A stretch of DNA of 28,425 nt from JACDAN01 sp036380355 (GCA_036380355.1 DASVEW010000085.1:1-28425); one strand, 5' to 3'. Positions 1 through 8,064 are shown, numbered from the stretch's first letter. Notes: generated from the sequence alone by a model not told the origin. Translations and numbers: made by a program.

Positions 1-990
1 GGCGGCGCAGGCGCGGATCATCTGGTCCTCGGGGAGATCCCAGACGTCGAGGCCGGCGAGGAGGCCCGTCTTGACGATCTCGGCCATCCCGGCGCGGCGC
101 TCCTCCTCCGGCAGGGTCGCGAGCACGCGCGGGTCGATGACGACCTCGTCCGGGTAGTGGAAGGCGCCGGCGAGGTTTTTCCCCTCGCGGAGATCGACCG
201 CCGTCTTGCCGCCGAGGCCGGCGTCGACTTGCCCGACGAGCGTCGTCGGCGCCGAGATCCACCGCACGCCCCGCATGTACGTCGCGGCGACGAAGCCGGC
301 GAGGTCGGTGGTCGTCCCGCCGCCGTAGCCGACGATCGTCCCTTCGCGGGAGATTCCAAGCTCACTCCAGAGCCGCTGCGCCTCCTCGAGCGACTTCTCT
401 CGCACGGTGTGGGTCTCCGGAAGTTCGAGCGGGTGGAGCTCCAGCGCCCGCGGGTCGGCGATCAGCACGTCGCCCTCCGGCCGGGCACCCGGCTCGATCC
501 GCACGCCGAGCGCCGCGAGGATGATGTCGTCGAGGTCGCGCGCCCGCGCGTCGGCCGCCTCCTCGTAGAGCGTCCGCCGCCGCTCGTACAGCTCACGGAA
601 CCGTTCCGGATCCGTCGCGAGCGGTCGCGCCGATTGCGCCACCCTGTCCCACGCCGCGTCCGGCTCGATCTCGATCAGCACGGTGAGCGCGTGCTCGCGG
701 AGGGCCTCGCGGATCGTCACCGTCTCGATCGCACCGCCGCCGAGGGCGACGACCGCAGGTTTCTCCCGCCTCAGCGTTCGAAGCGTCTCCTCGGCTTCCA
801 GGAGCCGGAAGTGGGCCTCGCCCTCGCGGCGGAAGAGGTCGGGGATCGAGCGGCGGACGGACTTCTCGACTTCGCGGTCGAGGTCGAAGAACGGGCGGCC
901 GATCAGGTCGGCGACCTGGGCGCCGAGGGTCGTCTTGCCGGCGCCCATGAAGCCGATGAGCGCGATGTGCCGGTCTAGGGCGTGCGCCAT
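1..990 (-). CDS. aroKB: Shikimate kinase / 3-dehydroquinate synthase fusion (AroK-AroB), C-terminus cut by window edge
   Basis: One open frame of 330 codons from ATG at 990 to the window edge carries two consecutive shikimate-pathway enzymes. Residues 1-165 are shikimate kinase: P-loop GFMGAGKTT (13-21), shikimate-binding FFDLD (34-38), GEAHFR (57-62), GGG (84-86) and lid RPL (121-123). From about residue 173 the frame is dehydroquinate synthase: nucleotide-binding GGG (223-225), DLAGFVAATYMRGV, PTTL, QVDAGLGGKT (254-263), KNLAGAF and AEIVK (303-307), which carries the zinc-ligand Glu of the family. I translated the whole stretch base by base and found no stop or frame change between the halves. 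The AroB part lacks roughly 40 residues of the usual N-terminus. The start overlaps the aroC end by 16 bases, so it is the third cistron of aroE-aroC-aroKB. Fused AroKB proteins are known, for example in Thermotoga. Confidence 0.93.
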   Translation of the reverse strand, partial: MAHALDRHIALIGFMGAGKTTLGAQVADLIGRPFFDLDREVEKSVRRSIPDLFRREGEAHFRLLEAEETLRTLRREKPAVVALGGGAIETVTIREALREHALTVLIEIEPDAAWDRVAQSARPLATDPERFRELYERRRTLYEEAADARARDLDDIILAALGVRIEPGARPEGDVLIADPRALELHPLELPETHTVREKSLEEAQRLWSELGISREGTIVGYGGGTTTDLAGFVAATYMRGVRWISAPTTLVGQVDAGLGGKTAVDLREGKNLAGAFHYPDEVVIDPRVLATLPEEERRAGMAEIVKTGLLAGLDVWDLPEDQMIRACAA

Positions 991-2033
991 GGGATGCGGT
1001 CGAGATACGCGCGGTGCGCGGCGCGGAAGTCGTCCAGCGAGTCGCCGCCGAACTTCTCGCGCGCCGCACGGGCGAGCTCGAAGGCGACCGACGCCTCGGC
1101 GACCACCGACAGTGCCTCCACCGCGGCGACGTCGCTCCGCTCGACCAGCGCGTCGGCGGGCTCGCCGGTCTCGAGATCCACCGACCGGAGCGGCCGCATC
1201 AGGGTCGGCAGCGGCTTCATCGCGGCCCGGACGACGATCTCCTCGCCGTTCGAGACCCCGCCCTCGATGCCGCCTGCGCGATTCGTCTCCCGGCGAAGGC
1301 CGGGGAGGATCTCGTCGTGTGCCTCGGACCCGCGCAGTCCTGCGAGCCCGAACCCCTCGCCGATCTCGACGCCCTTCACGGCCTGGATCCCCATCAGCGC
1401 GGCGGCCAGCCGTGCGTCCAGGCGGTCCTCCTTCGTCGCGTACGAGCCGAGGCCCGGCGGGACGCCCCGGGCCCGGACCTCGACGACGCCTCCGACCGTG
1501 TCCCGCTCCTCGCGCGCGCCGTCGACGTCGCCCATCTCCAGGACCGCCCCGGCAACCTCCATGCCGATCTCCCGCAGCAGCACCTTGCAGACCGCTCCCG
1601 CGGCGACCGTGATCGCCGTCTGCCGCGCGCTGGCCCGCTCGAGCGTGTCTCTGACGTCGGTGTGGCCGAACTTCAGCGTCCCGGCGAGATCGGCGTGCCC
1701 CGGTCGGGGCAGGGTGACGGGCTTCGTGCCCTTCCCCTCCGGCTCGCCCTCGGGCGGCCAGGGGCTCATGCCCCAGCGCCAGTTCTCGTGGTCGCGGTTC
1801 GCGACGAGGAGCGCGAGCGGCGTGCCGAGCGTACGCCCGTGGCGGAGACCGCCAAGGACCTCCACCCGGTCCTGCTCGATCCGCTGCCGCGGGCTGCGCC
1901 CGTAGCCCTGCTGCCGGCGGGCGAGGTCGGCGTCGATCGCCTCGCGGTCGAGCGTGAGCCCCGCAGGCAGGCCGGTCAGGACGCCCACGAGCGCCGGCCC
2001 GTGGGACTCACCCGCTGTCGCGAGGCGAAGCAC
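975..2033 (-). CDS. aroC: Chorismate synthase
   Basis: Converts 5-enolpyruvylshikimate-3-phosphate to chorismate using reduced FMN, the last step of the shikimate pathway, in the cytosol. The 352-residue protein is close to the usual length. Diagnostic motifs are present: GESHG (8-12, catalytic-region His11), RPGHADL (110-116, second conserved His113), RASARQT (133-139, family RASARET), GSYA, and NRAGGIEGG followed by SNG. The start is GTG at 2033. The first 26 bases overlap the end of aroE and the last 16 overlap the start of aroKB, so the three genes are very likely co-transcribed and translationally coupled. Confidence 0.97.
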   Translation of the reverse strand: MLRLATAGESHGPALVGVLTGLPAGLTLDREAIDADLARRQQGYGRSPRQRIEQDRVEVLGGLRHGRTLGTPLALLVANRDHENWRWGMSPWPPEGEPEGKGTKPVTLPRPGHADLAGTLKFGHTDVRDTLERASARQTAITVAAGAVCKVLLREIGMEVAGAVLEMGDVDGAREERDTVGGVVEVRARGVPPGLGSYATKEDRLDARLAAALMGIQAVKGVEIGEGFGLAGLRGSEAHDEILPGLRRETNRAGGIEGGVSNGEEIVVRAAMKPLPTLMRPLRSVDLETGEPADALVERSDVAAVEALSVVAEASVAFELARAAREKFGGDSLDDFRAAHRAYLDRIPWRTP

Positions 2034-2706
2034 CCGCCAAGCCTACGGCGCGCCGCATGACCTCGACCGGCGCGGTCTCCCCGGTCCAGAGCTCGAACGA
2101 CGCCGCGCCCTGGGCGACCAGCACCTCGAGCCCGCCGAGCACGCGGGCCCCCGCGGCCCTGGCCGCATCCGCCGTGGCCGACCGGGGATACGGCAGGTCG
2201 ATCAGGGTCTGACCCCGCGCGACCCGGACGACGGCCTCGTCGGCGGCAGAGGTGGCGTTGACCACGAGATCCGCGTCGTCCGTCTCCGGAGGCCACTCGC
2301 CGCGGCGCGCGAAGACTCGGGCCTCGGGCATCGCTGCGCGAAACGCGGCCGCCGCACCCCCGTCGCCGACGATCACCGGCCGCTCGTACTCGAGCCCGTC
2401 CAGGATCGCCGCGTCGGTGCTGAAGGCGCGGAGCGGGTCGAAGAGCAGCGTGTTGACCGACTCGAGGCTCGCACCCGCCAGCCGGGCAACGTCCTGCTTG
2501 TACGGCGCGGTGACGTTCGCGCCGGCGAATCCGAGCACGTCGAGGCCGCGAAGCGCCGTCTCGAGCTCCTCCGGCTCGACCTGACAGGCCACATAGGCCC
2601 AGTCGAGCCCGCGAGCCTCGAACGCCGCGTTCTGCATCCGGGGCGAGAGCGAATGCGAGACCGGCTTTCCGATCAGCGCCACCAACCGAGTCTCCGGGCC
2701 GATCAC
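2008..2706 (-). CDS. aroE: Shikimate dehydrogenase
   Basis: NADPH-dependent reduction of 3-dehydroshikimate to shikimate. The N-terminal substrate domain has SHSLSP (shikimate-binding Ser residues), GANVTAPYK (catalytic Lys of the family NVTxPxK) and STDAA in place of the usual NTDG, keeping the catalytic Asp. The nucleotide domain has GDGGAAAA where most members have GAGGAARA, then VNATS, and the C-terminal GLEVLVAQGA. At 232 residues it is shorter than the usual 265-275, mostly through a compact nucleotide domain, but no core motif is lost. The start is GTG at 2706. No clear Shine-Dalgarno and no TANNNT box directly upstream were found. It is the first gene of aroE-aroC-aroKB, separated from mltG by a hairpin-rich gap. 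Confidence 0.92.
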   Translation of the reverse strand: MIGPETRLVALIGKPVSHSLSPRMQNAAFEARGLDWAYVACQVEPEELETALRGLDVLGFAGANVTAPYKQDVARLAGASLESVNTLLFDPLRAFSTDAAILDGLEYERPVIVGDGGAAAAFRAAMPEARVFARRGEWPPETDDADLVVNATSAADEAVVRVARGQTLIDLPYPRSATADAARAAGARVLGGLEVLVAQGAASFELWTGETAPVEVMRRAVGLAGASPRDSG

Positions 2707-2728
2707 GCTGCGAGCTTCTCAGAACGCC

Positions 2729-2753
2729 GAGGAACGGGCTTAGCCCGTTCCTC
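2729..2753. terminator. Perfect hairpin 1 in the mltG-aroE gap
   Basis: Perfect 11-bp stem (arms 2729-2739 and 2743-2753) closed by the triloop TTA. No clear U-tract follows on either strand. It may end read-through from mltG or protect an RNA end. It is the hairpin nearest the aroE start. Confidence 0.5.
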
Positions 2754-2794
2754 CACCGCGGTGCATCGAGGAGGAGCGTGCGCACCGCCTCTCG

Positions 2795-2823
2795 GCCGGG
2801 CGATCGCGAAGCGATCGCCCGGC
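2795..2823. terminator. Perfect hairpin 2 in the mltG-aroE gap
   Basis: Perfect 13-bp stem, arm GCCGGGCGATCGC (2795-2807) and its complement at 2811-2823, with a GAA loop. It is the strongest of the three hairpins and lacks a U-tract. A terminator or RNA-stabilising role is inferred from position only. Confidence 0.55.
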
Positions 2824-2832
2824 TTCAAAGGG

Positions 2833-2860
2833 TCGCCGAAAGTCGTGAGACTTTCGGCGA
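2833..2860 (-). terminator. Hairpin directly downstream of mltG
   Basis: Perfect 12-bp stem, arm TCGCCGAAAGTC (2833-2844) and its complement at 2849-2860, with a 4-base loop. On the minus strand it begins 6 bases after the mltG stop codon, the position of an intrinsic terminator, but it has no U-tract. An outer GGTCGC/GCGACC pair (2831-2836 and 2862-2867) offers an alternative fold. Confidence 0.55.
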
Positions 2861-2866
2861 AGCGAC

Positions 2867-3781
2867 CTAGTAGCCGTTGGCGTTCAGGTAGTTGATGAAC
2901 TCGCGCTCGCTCGCCGTGAAGAAGTGGTGCACCTTGTCGGGCTTGCGGACGAAGAACAGGTAGTTCACCTTCGCCGGATGTGCCGCTGCCTGCAGCGACG
3001 CGAGGCCCGGGTTCGCGATCGGCGTCGGCGGCAGCCCCGGGTGGATCCGGGTGTTGTACGGCGTCGGGTCGGCGAGATGCGATTCCCGCAGCGACTCCGT
3101 CCCGGGCACGTCGAGCCCGTAGCGGATGGTTGCGTCGATCCCGAGTGTCATCCCCGCCTTCAGGCGGTTGTAGACGACGGCCGAGACGAGCGCCCGCTCC
3201 TCGGGCGCGATGACCTCCTTCTCGATCATCGAGGCGATGATCAGGACGTCGTAGGGCGTCAGGTTCTTCGTGCGGGCGGCGCGGAGGTTTAGCTGCGACC
3301 AGCTCCGCCGGAACGCCGTCAGCTGCTTGTTCACGAGCTGCCGCGTCGTCGTCCGCCCGGTGAACTCGTAGGTCGCCGGGAAGAGGAAGCCCTCGAGATG
3401 CGGCGGCCGTCCGGCCGTGAGGAACTGCGGCGGCACCCTGGACGCGCCCGTCGTCAGCGCTCGGTACCGCTCGGGTGAGAGCCTGGGCCTGATGTTGCGC
3501 TTGTCGCGCGCGATCTTGTTCACCTCGCCGATGCGCCGGGCCATCTGCTCGCGCGTGAAGCCCTCGGGGAAGATGATCCGCAATGGCTTCGGCGGCGCCG
3601 CGACCGGGGCCGGCGGCGGCGCCGGCTCCTCACCGCGTCCGCCGAGGATCGCCCACGCGGAGCCGACGAGGATCGCCAGCAGGCCCAGCACGAAGGCAAG
3701 CGCGACGAGCCGGCGCACGACGATGCGGCCGCGCGAAGCCCTCGCCCGGTGGCGCCGCGGCGGGCGCGGCGGCTCGGTCAT
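2867..3781 (-). CDS. mltG: Endolytic peptidoglycan transglycosylase MltG (YceG family)
   Basis: Membrane-anchored lytic transglycosylase that cuts nascent glycan strands. A basic, Pro-rich cytoplasmic N-terminus of about 20 residues precedes one transmembrane segment (VVRRLVALAFVLGLLAILVG). A Pro/Ala linker and a LysM-like region (about residues 65-85) follow, then the YceG domain with EGFLFPATYEF, the catalytic-Glu motif ASMIEKEV, TPYNTR and GLPPTPIANPG. ATG at 3781 is chosen because it gives a 4-base ATGA overlap with the ruvX stop; an in-frame start 21 bases upstream also exists. The length of 304 residues is slightly below the typical 330-350. It is the last gene of alaS-ruvX-mltG. Confidence 0.93.
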   Translation of the reverse strand: MTEPPRPPRRHRARASRGRIVVRRLVALAFVLGLLAILVGSAWAILGGRGEEPAPPPAPVAAPPKPLRIIFPEGFTREQMARRIGEVNKIARDKRNIRPRLSPERYRALTTGASRVPPQFLTAGRPPHLEGFLFPATYEFTGRTTTRQLVNKQLTAFRRSWSQLNLRAARTKNLTPYDVLIIASMIEKEVIAPEERALVSAVVYNRLKAGMTLGIDATIRYGLDVPGTESLRESHLADPTPYNTRIHPGLPPTPIANPGLASLQAAAHPAKVNYLFFVRKPDKVHHFFTASEREFINYLNANGY

Positions 3782-4164
3782 GGTTGTCGGGTCTTCGACC
3801 ATTCCAGATAGCTCGTGAGCAGATGCGCGGCCGCCCGGGCGTCATCGTCGCCTCCCGGCCCGGCCAGCGTCGTCGTGAACCGCTCGTCGAACGTTTCGAC
3901 CGGTACGTCCAGTTCCCGCCTCAGGGACTCGACGAAACGCTCCGTCTCCCGCGCCTGCTCGCCCCGCTCGCCGCGAAGCGTGAGCGGCATGCCGACGACG
4001 ACGCGCTCCGGCTTCTCCGCGACGACGAGCTCGCCGAGACGCCTGAGGCCGTCCTCGGTGGCCGCCCGCTCGACGGTTGCGAGCGGCCGCGCGAGCGTCC
4101 CGGTCGGGTCCGAGACGGCCACGCCGGTCCGCGCGGACCCGTAGTCGAGCGCCAGCACCTTCAC
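3778..4164 (-). CDS. ruvX: RuvX/YqgF-family Holliday junction resolvase-like nuclease
   Basis: RNase H-fold protein, usually annotated as putative pre-16S rRNA nuclease or Holliday junction resolvase. The start GTG at 4164 overlaps the alaS stop by 4 bases (GTGA). The 128-residue product has the first catalytic Asp in ALDYGSARTG near the N-terminus, VVVGMPLTLRGERG in the middle, DERFTT, and the last acidic cluster GDDDARAAAHLL near the C-terminus. Length and motif order are typical. It is translationally coupled to alaS upstream and mltG downstream, the same trio I recall in Bacillus subtilis (alaS, yrrK, yrrL). Confidence 0.93.
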   Translation of the reverse strand: MKVLALDYGSARTGVAVSDPTGTLARPLATVERAATEDGLRRLGELVVAEKPERVVVGMPLTLRGERGEQARETERFVESLRRELDVPVETFDERFTTTLAGPGGDDDARAAAHLLTSYLEWSKTRQP

Positions 4165-6671
4165 GCAGTGGCCGCGATCTCGCTCTTCGCGACCTCGTAC
4201 GCCTCCTCCAGGCCGGCCGGGTCCCTCCCGCCGGCCTCGGCCAGCGTGGGACGGCCGCCGCCGCCGCCGCCGATCTTCTCCGCGGCCTTCCGCGCCACCT
4301 GCACCGCGTCGAGGCCCCTCTCGACGAGCGAGGGATCGAGGTTGACGACGAGGTAGGCGCGCCCGTCGTCGACCGACCCGAGCAGCACGGCGTCCGCCTT
4401 CCTCGACTGCCGCAGCTGATCCGACAGGTCTTTCAGCGCCGCGCCCTTCACGGACCTGACCTCTGCGACCACGATCCCGTCGGACTCGTCCCGGATCACC
4501 ACCTCCGATTCGGCCGCGGCCTTCGGGCCCTTCGCCAGCTCCCTGCGCGTGCGCTCGAGCTCGCCGCGAAGCTCCTCCAGCTCCTCCGACCTGGCCCGGA
4601 GCACCGCCCACGCCTCGCCGGATGTGATCGCCTCGATCCGGCGGATGCCCGAGCCGACCGAGCCCTCGGAGAGGATCACGAACGGCCCGATCTCGGCGGT
4701 CGACCGCACGTGCGTGCCGCCGCAGAGCTCCCGCGAGTAGCCGTCGATCTCGACGACCCGAACCTCGTCGCCGTACTTCTCGCCGAAGAGCATCATCGCA
4801 CCGAGGTTCCTCGCCTCCTCGATCGGCGTCACGAACGTCCGCACCGGAAGGTTCTGGAAGATGCGCTCGTTGACGGCGCGTTCGATCTCCTCGCGCTCCT
4901 CCGGCGTCAGCGCCTGCTCGTGCTTGAAGTCGAAGCGGAGCTTGTCGGGGCGCACCGCGGACCCCGCCTGGACGACGTGGTCCCCGAGGGTGTCGCGAAG
5001 CGCCTTGTGGAGCAGATGCGTCGCAGTGTGGTTCGCCATCGTCGGGAAGCGGACGTTCCAGGGCACCGCGGCCCGAACCCGGTCGCCGACCGCGAAGCCC
5101 TCGCCGCGGAAGGTGAGCACCTGGTCGTCGCCCACCCGCGTGGCGCGCAGCAGCTCGGCCCGCTCGCCGGTCTCCTCGTTCTCGATCCAGCCGAGGTCCG
5201 AGACCTGGCCGCCGCCCTCGGGGTAGAACGGCGAGCGCTCCAGCTTGGCCTGGAACGTGCCGTCCCCAAGGTCCTCCAGCGCGAGGATCGCGGTCAGGAC
5301 ATCGGTTGTCTCGTAACCGACGAACTCGGTCGGCGGCCCGCTCACCCGGATCTCGCCCTCGAAGGCGGCCGCCGCGCGCGACCGCTCGCGCTGCTCGGCC
5401 ATCAGCCGCGTGAACTCCTCCTCGTCGACGGCCAGCCCGCGTTCGCGCGCCAGCTCCCGCGTCAGCTCGAGCGGGAAGCCGTACGTGTCGTGGAGCCGGA
5501 ACGCGTCCTCGCCGGAGATGGCTCCACCGGCCGCGACCTCCTCGAACAAGCCCAGGCCGCGCTCGAGTGTCTGGGAGAAGCGCTCCTCCTCGGCCCTGAG
5601 CGTCTCGGCGATCCGGTCGCGGTTCTCCTCGAGCTCGGGGTACCACTCGCCCATCTGGTCGGCGACGAGCCCCGAGATCCGCCAGACGTCTGACAGCCCG
5701 ATGCCGCGCGCCTGCTGGACGGCCCGCCGGATCACGCGGCGCAGCACATACCCCCGCCCCTCGTTCGACGGCAGCACCCCGTCGGCGACGAGGAAGGTCA
5801 TGCCGCGGCCGTGGTCGGCGATGATCCGGTGCGCCTTGGTCGCCTTCTCGGAGCTCGTCCAGGCGATCCCGGTCTCCGCCTCGATCCAGTCCATGAGCGC
5901 CTGGAACCCGTCCGTCTCGTAGACGGAGACCACCCCCTGCTGGATCGCGGCCGTCCGCTCCAGCCCCAGCCCGGTGTCGATCACCGGCTTGGGAAGCGGC
6001 GTCAGCGTCCCGTCCGCGCCGAGGTCGAACTCCATGAAGACGAGGTTCCAGAACTCGAGGAACCGCTCGCACGGACAGCCGGGCCCGCAGTCGGGCCGGC
6101 CGCACGAAAGCTCCGCCCCGCGGTCGTAGTACATCTCCGAGCACGGCCCGCACGGCCCCGTGTCGCCGGCCTGCCAGAAGTTCTCCGAGCGCCCGAGGCC
6201 GACGATCCGCTCGCGCGGCAGGCCGACGGCCTCCCACGCCTTGATCGCGACCTCGTCCTCGCCCAGCCCGAGCTCGGGATCTCCGGCGAAGACGCTCACC
6301 CAGAGCTTGTCGAAGTCGAGCTCGAGGTGGTCGCCGAGGAACTCCCAAGCGAGCTCGACGGCGCCTTCCTTGAAGTACTCGCCGATGGAGAAGTTGCCCA
6401 TCATCTCGAAGAAGGAGAGGTGGTAGCCGTCGAGGCCCACCTCGTCGATGTCGGTCGTGCGGAAGACCTTCTGATAGGTCGTGAGCAGCGTCGCCGGCGG
6501 CTCCTTCTGCCCAAGGAAGAACGGCTTCAGGGGCTGCATCCCGGCGCTGATCAGCAGCGTCGAGGTGTCCTCGGGCGGCGGGGTCAGCGGCGCCGAGGGC
6601 AGGCGTAGATGGCCCTTCTCCTCGAAGTAGCGCAGGAAGCCCTCGCGGATCTCGGGGGTGGTCCGAAGCAT
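4161..6671 (-). CDS. alaS: Alanyl-tRNA synthetase
   Basis: Charges tRNA-Ala. The 836-residue protein has all expected modules. The catalytic domain has TTDIDEVG and FFEMMGNFSIGEYF; a Cys-rich insertion (CGRPDCGPGCPC) is followed by FLEFWNLVFMEF and DTGLGLERTAA. The editing domain has the zinc motifs HTATHLLH and CGGTHV and the PEGGGQVSD loop. The C-terminal domain has the glycine run GGGGGG followed by RPTLAEAGG. The start is set at ATG 6671 (MLRTTPEIREGF), the conserved N-terminus. The frame opens 27 codons further upstream, but that part is not AlaRS-like and would overrun the -10 box at 6679-6684. First gene of alaS-ruvX-mltG. Confidence 0.96.
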   Translation of the reverse strand: MLRTTPEIREGFLRYFEEKGHLRLPSAPLTPPPEDTSTLLISAGMQPLKPFFLGQKEPPATLLTTYQKVFRTTDIDEVGLDGYHLSFFEMMGNFSIGEYFKEGAVELAWEFLGDHLELDFDKLWVSVFAGDPELGLGEDEVAIKAWEAVGLPRERIVGLGRSENFWQAGDTGPCGPCSEMYYDRGAELSCGRPDCGPGCPCERFLEFWNLVFMEFDLGADGTLTPLPKPVIDTGLGLERTAAIQQGVVSVYETDGFQALMDWIEAETGIAWTSSEKATKAHRIIADHGRGMTFLVADGVLPSNEGRGYVLRRVIRRAVQQARGIGLSDVWRISGLVADQMGEWYPELEENRDRIAETLRAEEERFSQTLERGLGLFEEVAAGGAISGEDAFRLHDTYGFPLELTRELARERGLAVDEEEFTRLMAEQRERSRAAAAFEGEIRVSGPPTEFVGYETTDVLTAILALEDLGDGTFQAKLERSPFYPEGGGQVSDLGWIENEETGERAELLRATRVGDDQVLTFRGEGFAVGDRVRAAVPWNVRFPTMANHTATHLLHKALRDTLGDHVVQAGSAVRPDKLRFDFKHEQALTPEEREEIERAVNERIFQNLPVRTFVTPIEEARNLGAMMLFGEKYGDEVRVVEIDGYSRELCGGTHVRSTAEIGPFVILSEGSVGSGIRRIEAITSGEAWAVLRARSEELEELRGELERTRRELAKGPKAAAESEVVIRDESDGIVVAEVRSVKGAALKDLSDQLRQSRKADAVLLGSVDDGRAYLVVNLDPSLVERGLDAVQVARKAAEKIGGGGGGRPTLAEAGGRDPAGLEEAYEVAKSEIAATA

Positions 6672-6678
6672 GAAATCG

Positions 6679-6684
6679 ATTCTA
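6679..6684 (-). promoter_or_regulatory. alaS -10 element, probably leaderless transcript
   Basis: TAGAAT on the minus strand, 7 bases before the alaS ATG. No convincing -35 and no Shine-Dalgarno fit in between. The spacing puts transcription start at or next to the A of the start codon, matching several other gene starts in this window. Confidence 0.55.
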
Positions 6685-6865
6685 GGCGGAGGGCCTGGCC
6701 GCCCCGCGGCGCGCCTTTCGGCGCACTTTCGGCACGGACACGTCGGCCGCACACCGATACGATCGAGTCGGGGAGGAGGTTAGGGGTACCTGCGCGGCCC
6801 GGCCGATGGGGCCATGTCCTCGGGGGCCCTCGACCGTCGCGCCCCGTTCGGCTCGAAAAGCCGCG

Positions 6866-7615
6866 CTACGCGACCTCGGTCTCTTCCGCGATCTCCTCGC
6901 GGATCTTCTCCAGTGACCGCCTGATCAGCCGCGAGACGTGCATCTGCGAGATGCCGATCTCCGCGGCGATCTGCGACTGTGTGAGGCCGCTGAAGAAGCG
7001 GAGATGCAGGATCTTCCGCTCGCGCTCGTCGAGCACCTTGAACCCCGGCGCGAGCACGGCGCGGTCCTCGGAGACCTCGTACTCGTGCTCGATCGTCCCG
7101 AGCGACTCGAGCGGGTCGACGTCGCCGTCCTCGTCGGAGCCGCCGCCGGTCGAGAGCGAGACCGAGCTGTACGCGCGACCGCTCTCGAGCGCCTCCAGCA
7201 CCTGCTCCTCCTCGACGCCCGCGGCCTTCGCGAGCTCCGGGATCGTCGGCGAGCGACCGAGCTGCACGGTCAGCTGCTCGATCAGCTTCGAGACCTGCAC
7301 GTTCAGCTCCTGCAGGCCGCGCGGAACGCGCACCGACCAGCCCTTGTCGCGGAAGTGGCGCTTGATCTCGCCGATGATGTTCGGCGTCGCGTACGTCGTC
7401 AGCTCGACGCCGCGCTCGAGGTCGAACCGGTCGATCGCCTTGATCAGCCCGATCGCGCCGATCTGGACGAGATCGTCGAGCTGCTCCCCGCGGTAGGCGT
7501 ACCGGCGGGCGAGCGAGCGGACGAGCGACATGTAGCGCTCGATCAGCTGCTCGCGGGCGGCGAGGTCGCCGTCCTCGTGGTAGCGCCGGAGGAGGATCTT
7601 GTCGTCGGCGGCCAT
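6866..7615 (-). CDS. SigB/SigF-family RNA polymerase sigma factor
   Basis: Group 3 sigma factor of 249 residues. Region 2 contains LVRSLARRYAYRG, the core-binding DDLVQIGAIGLIKAIDRFD and the -10 recognition stretch TTYATPNIIGEIKRHFRDKG. Region 3 follows (SVRVPRGLQEL, SPTIPELAKAAGV), and region 4 ends in a helix-turn-helix (LTQSQIAAEIGISQMHVSRLIRRSL). This architecture is that of SigB/F/G stress or sporulation sigma factors. The ATG at 7615 lies two bases beyond the stop of the RsbW-like gene, so the pair is probably one transcript, as in classical rsbW-sigB modules. Whether it serves general stress or another programme cannot be read from the sequence. A short GC-rich stem (CGGCT/AGCCG) follows the stop. 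Confidence 0.93.
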   Translation of the reverse strand: MAADDKILLRRYHEDGDLAAREQLIERYMSLVRSLARRYAYRGEQLDDLVQIGAIGLIKAIDRFDLERGVELTTYATPNIIGEIKRHFRDKGWSVRVPRGLQELNVQVSKLIEQLTVQLGRSPTIPELAKAAGVEEEQVLEALESGRAYSSVSLSTGGGSDEDGDVDPLESLGTIEHEYEVSEDRAVLAPGFKVLDERERKILHLRFFSGLTQSQIAAEIGISQMHVSRLIRRSLEKIREEIAEETEVA

Positions 7616-7617
7616 GG

Positions 7618-8004
7618 CTAGCCGGAGCCGTCGCTCCCCGTTCGCTTGCGGAGCTCGATCCAGGTCCCGTCGTCGCCCTCCCGCAGCTCGTACCCGTCCA
7701 CGACGGCGTCGAGGAGCCGGCGGAGCGAGAGCGAGTCGCCCGGCTCTCCGCCGAGCTCCAAGCGGAGCTGCGAGCCGAACGGGCCCAGCTCCGCGACGAG
7801 CCCGCCGTCGACGGGGCGGAGGTTGAGCGTCACCTCTTCGGCGCCGTCGCGGCGGTCGAGCAGGCCGTCCAGAGCGAGCTCGAGCTCCTCGAGGTGCTCG
7901 ACCGTGAGCTCGAGCCGCGCGGCGACACCGCCCAGCACCAGGTGGGCGACGCCGTAGAACGGCCGCTCGCGCGGCATCGTGAGCCTGATCTCGTCGTTGC
8001 TCAT
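7618..8004 (-). CDS. RsbW-like anti-sigma factor homologue lacking ATP-binding motifs
   Basis: A 128-residue protein directly upstream of the sigma gene. Its layout resembles an RsbW/SpoIIAB GHKL-fold anti-sigma factor: a first strand IRLTMPRE, a helix with VAHLVLGGVAARL, the segment TVEHLEELELALDGLL where RsbW proteins carry the N-box, and a C-terminal strand TWIELRKR. The N-box Asn is replaced (ALDGLLDRRD instead of AVDEA-x-x-NA). I find no DxGxG G1 box; the corresponding place reads AELGPFG. ATP binding and kinase activity are therefore unlikely if the homology is right. It may be a non-catalytic sigma-binding protein. The family call is inference from pattern and position. Confidence 0.7.
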   Translation of the reverse strand: MSNDEIRLTMPRERPFYGVAHLVLGGVAARLELTVEHLEELELALDGLLDRRDGAEEVTLNLRPVDGGLVAELGPFGSQLRLELGGEPGDSLSLRRLLDAVVDGYELREGDDGTWIELRKRTGSDGSG

Positions 8005-8043
8005 GGGTCGTGCGGAACCCCTCTTCCCGACAACGGACGAGGC

Positions 8044-8049
8044 ACGTTA
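8044..8049 (-). promoter_or_regulatory. Possible -10 element for the rsbW-like/sigma pair
   Basis: TAACGT on the minus strand, 39 bases before the ATG at 8004. It fits TANNNT, but there is no good -35 and no clear SigB-type GTTT/GGGTAT pair. Weak call. Confidence 0.22.
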
Positions 8050-8064
8050 GTGGTCACGCGGGCT

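Noticed and set aside
3778..6348. An 856-codon open frame on the minus strand through alaS
   Set aside because: Only its last 128 codons are a gene (ruvX). The rest is Arg/Gly-rich shadow translation of alaS in another frame, typical of high-G+C DNA.
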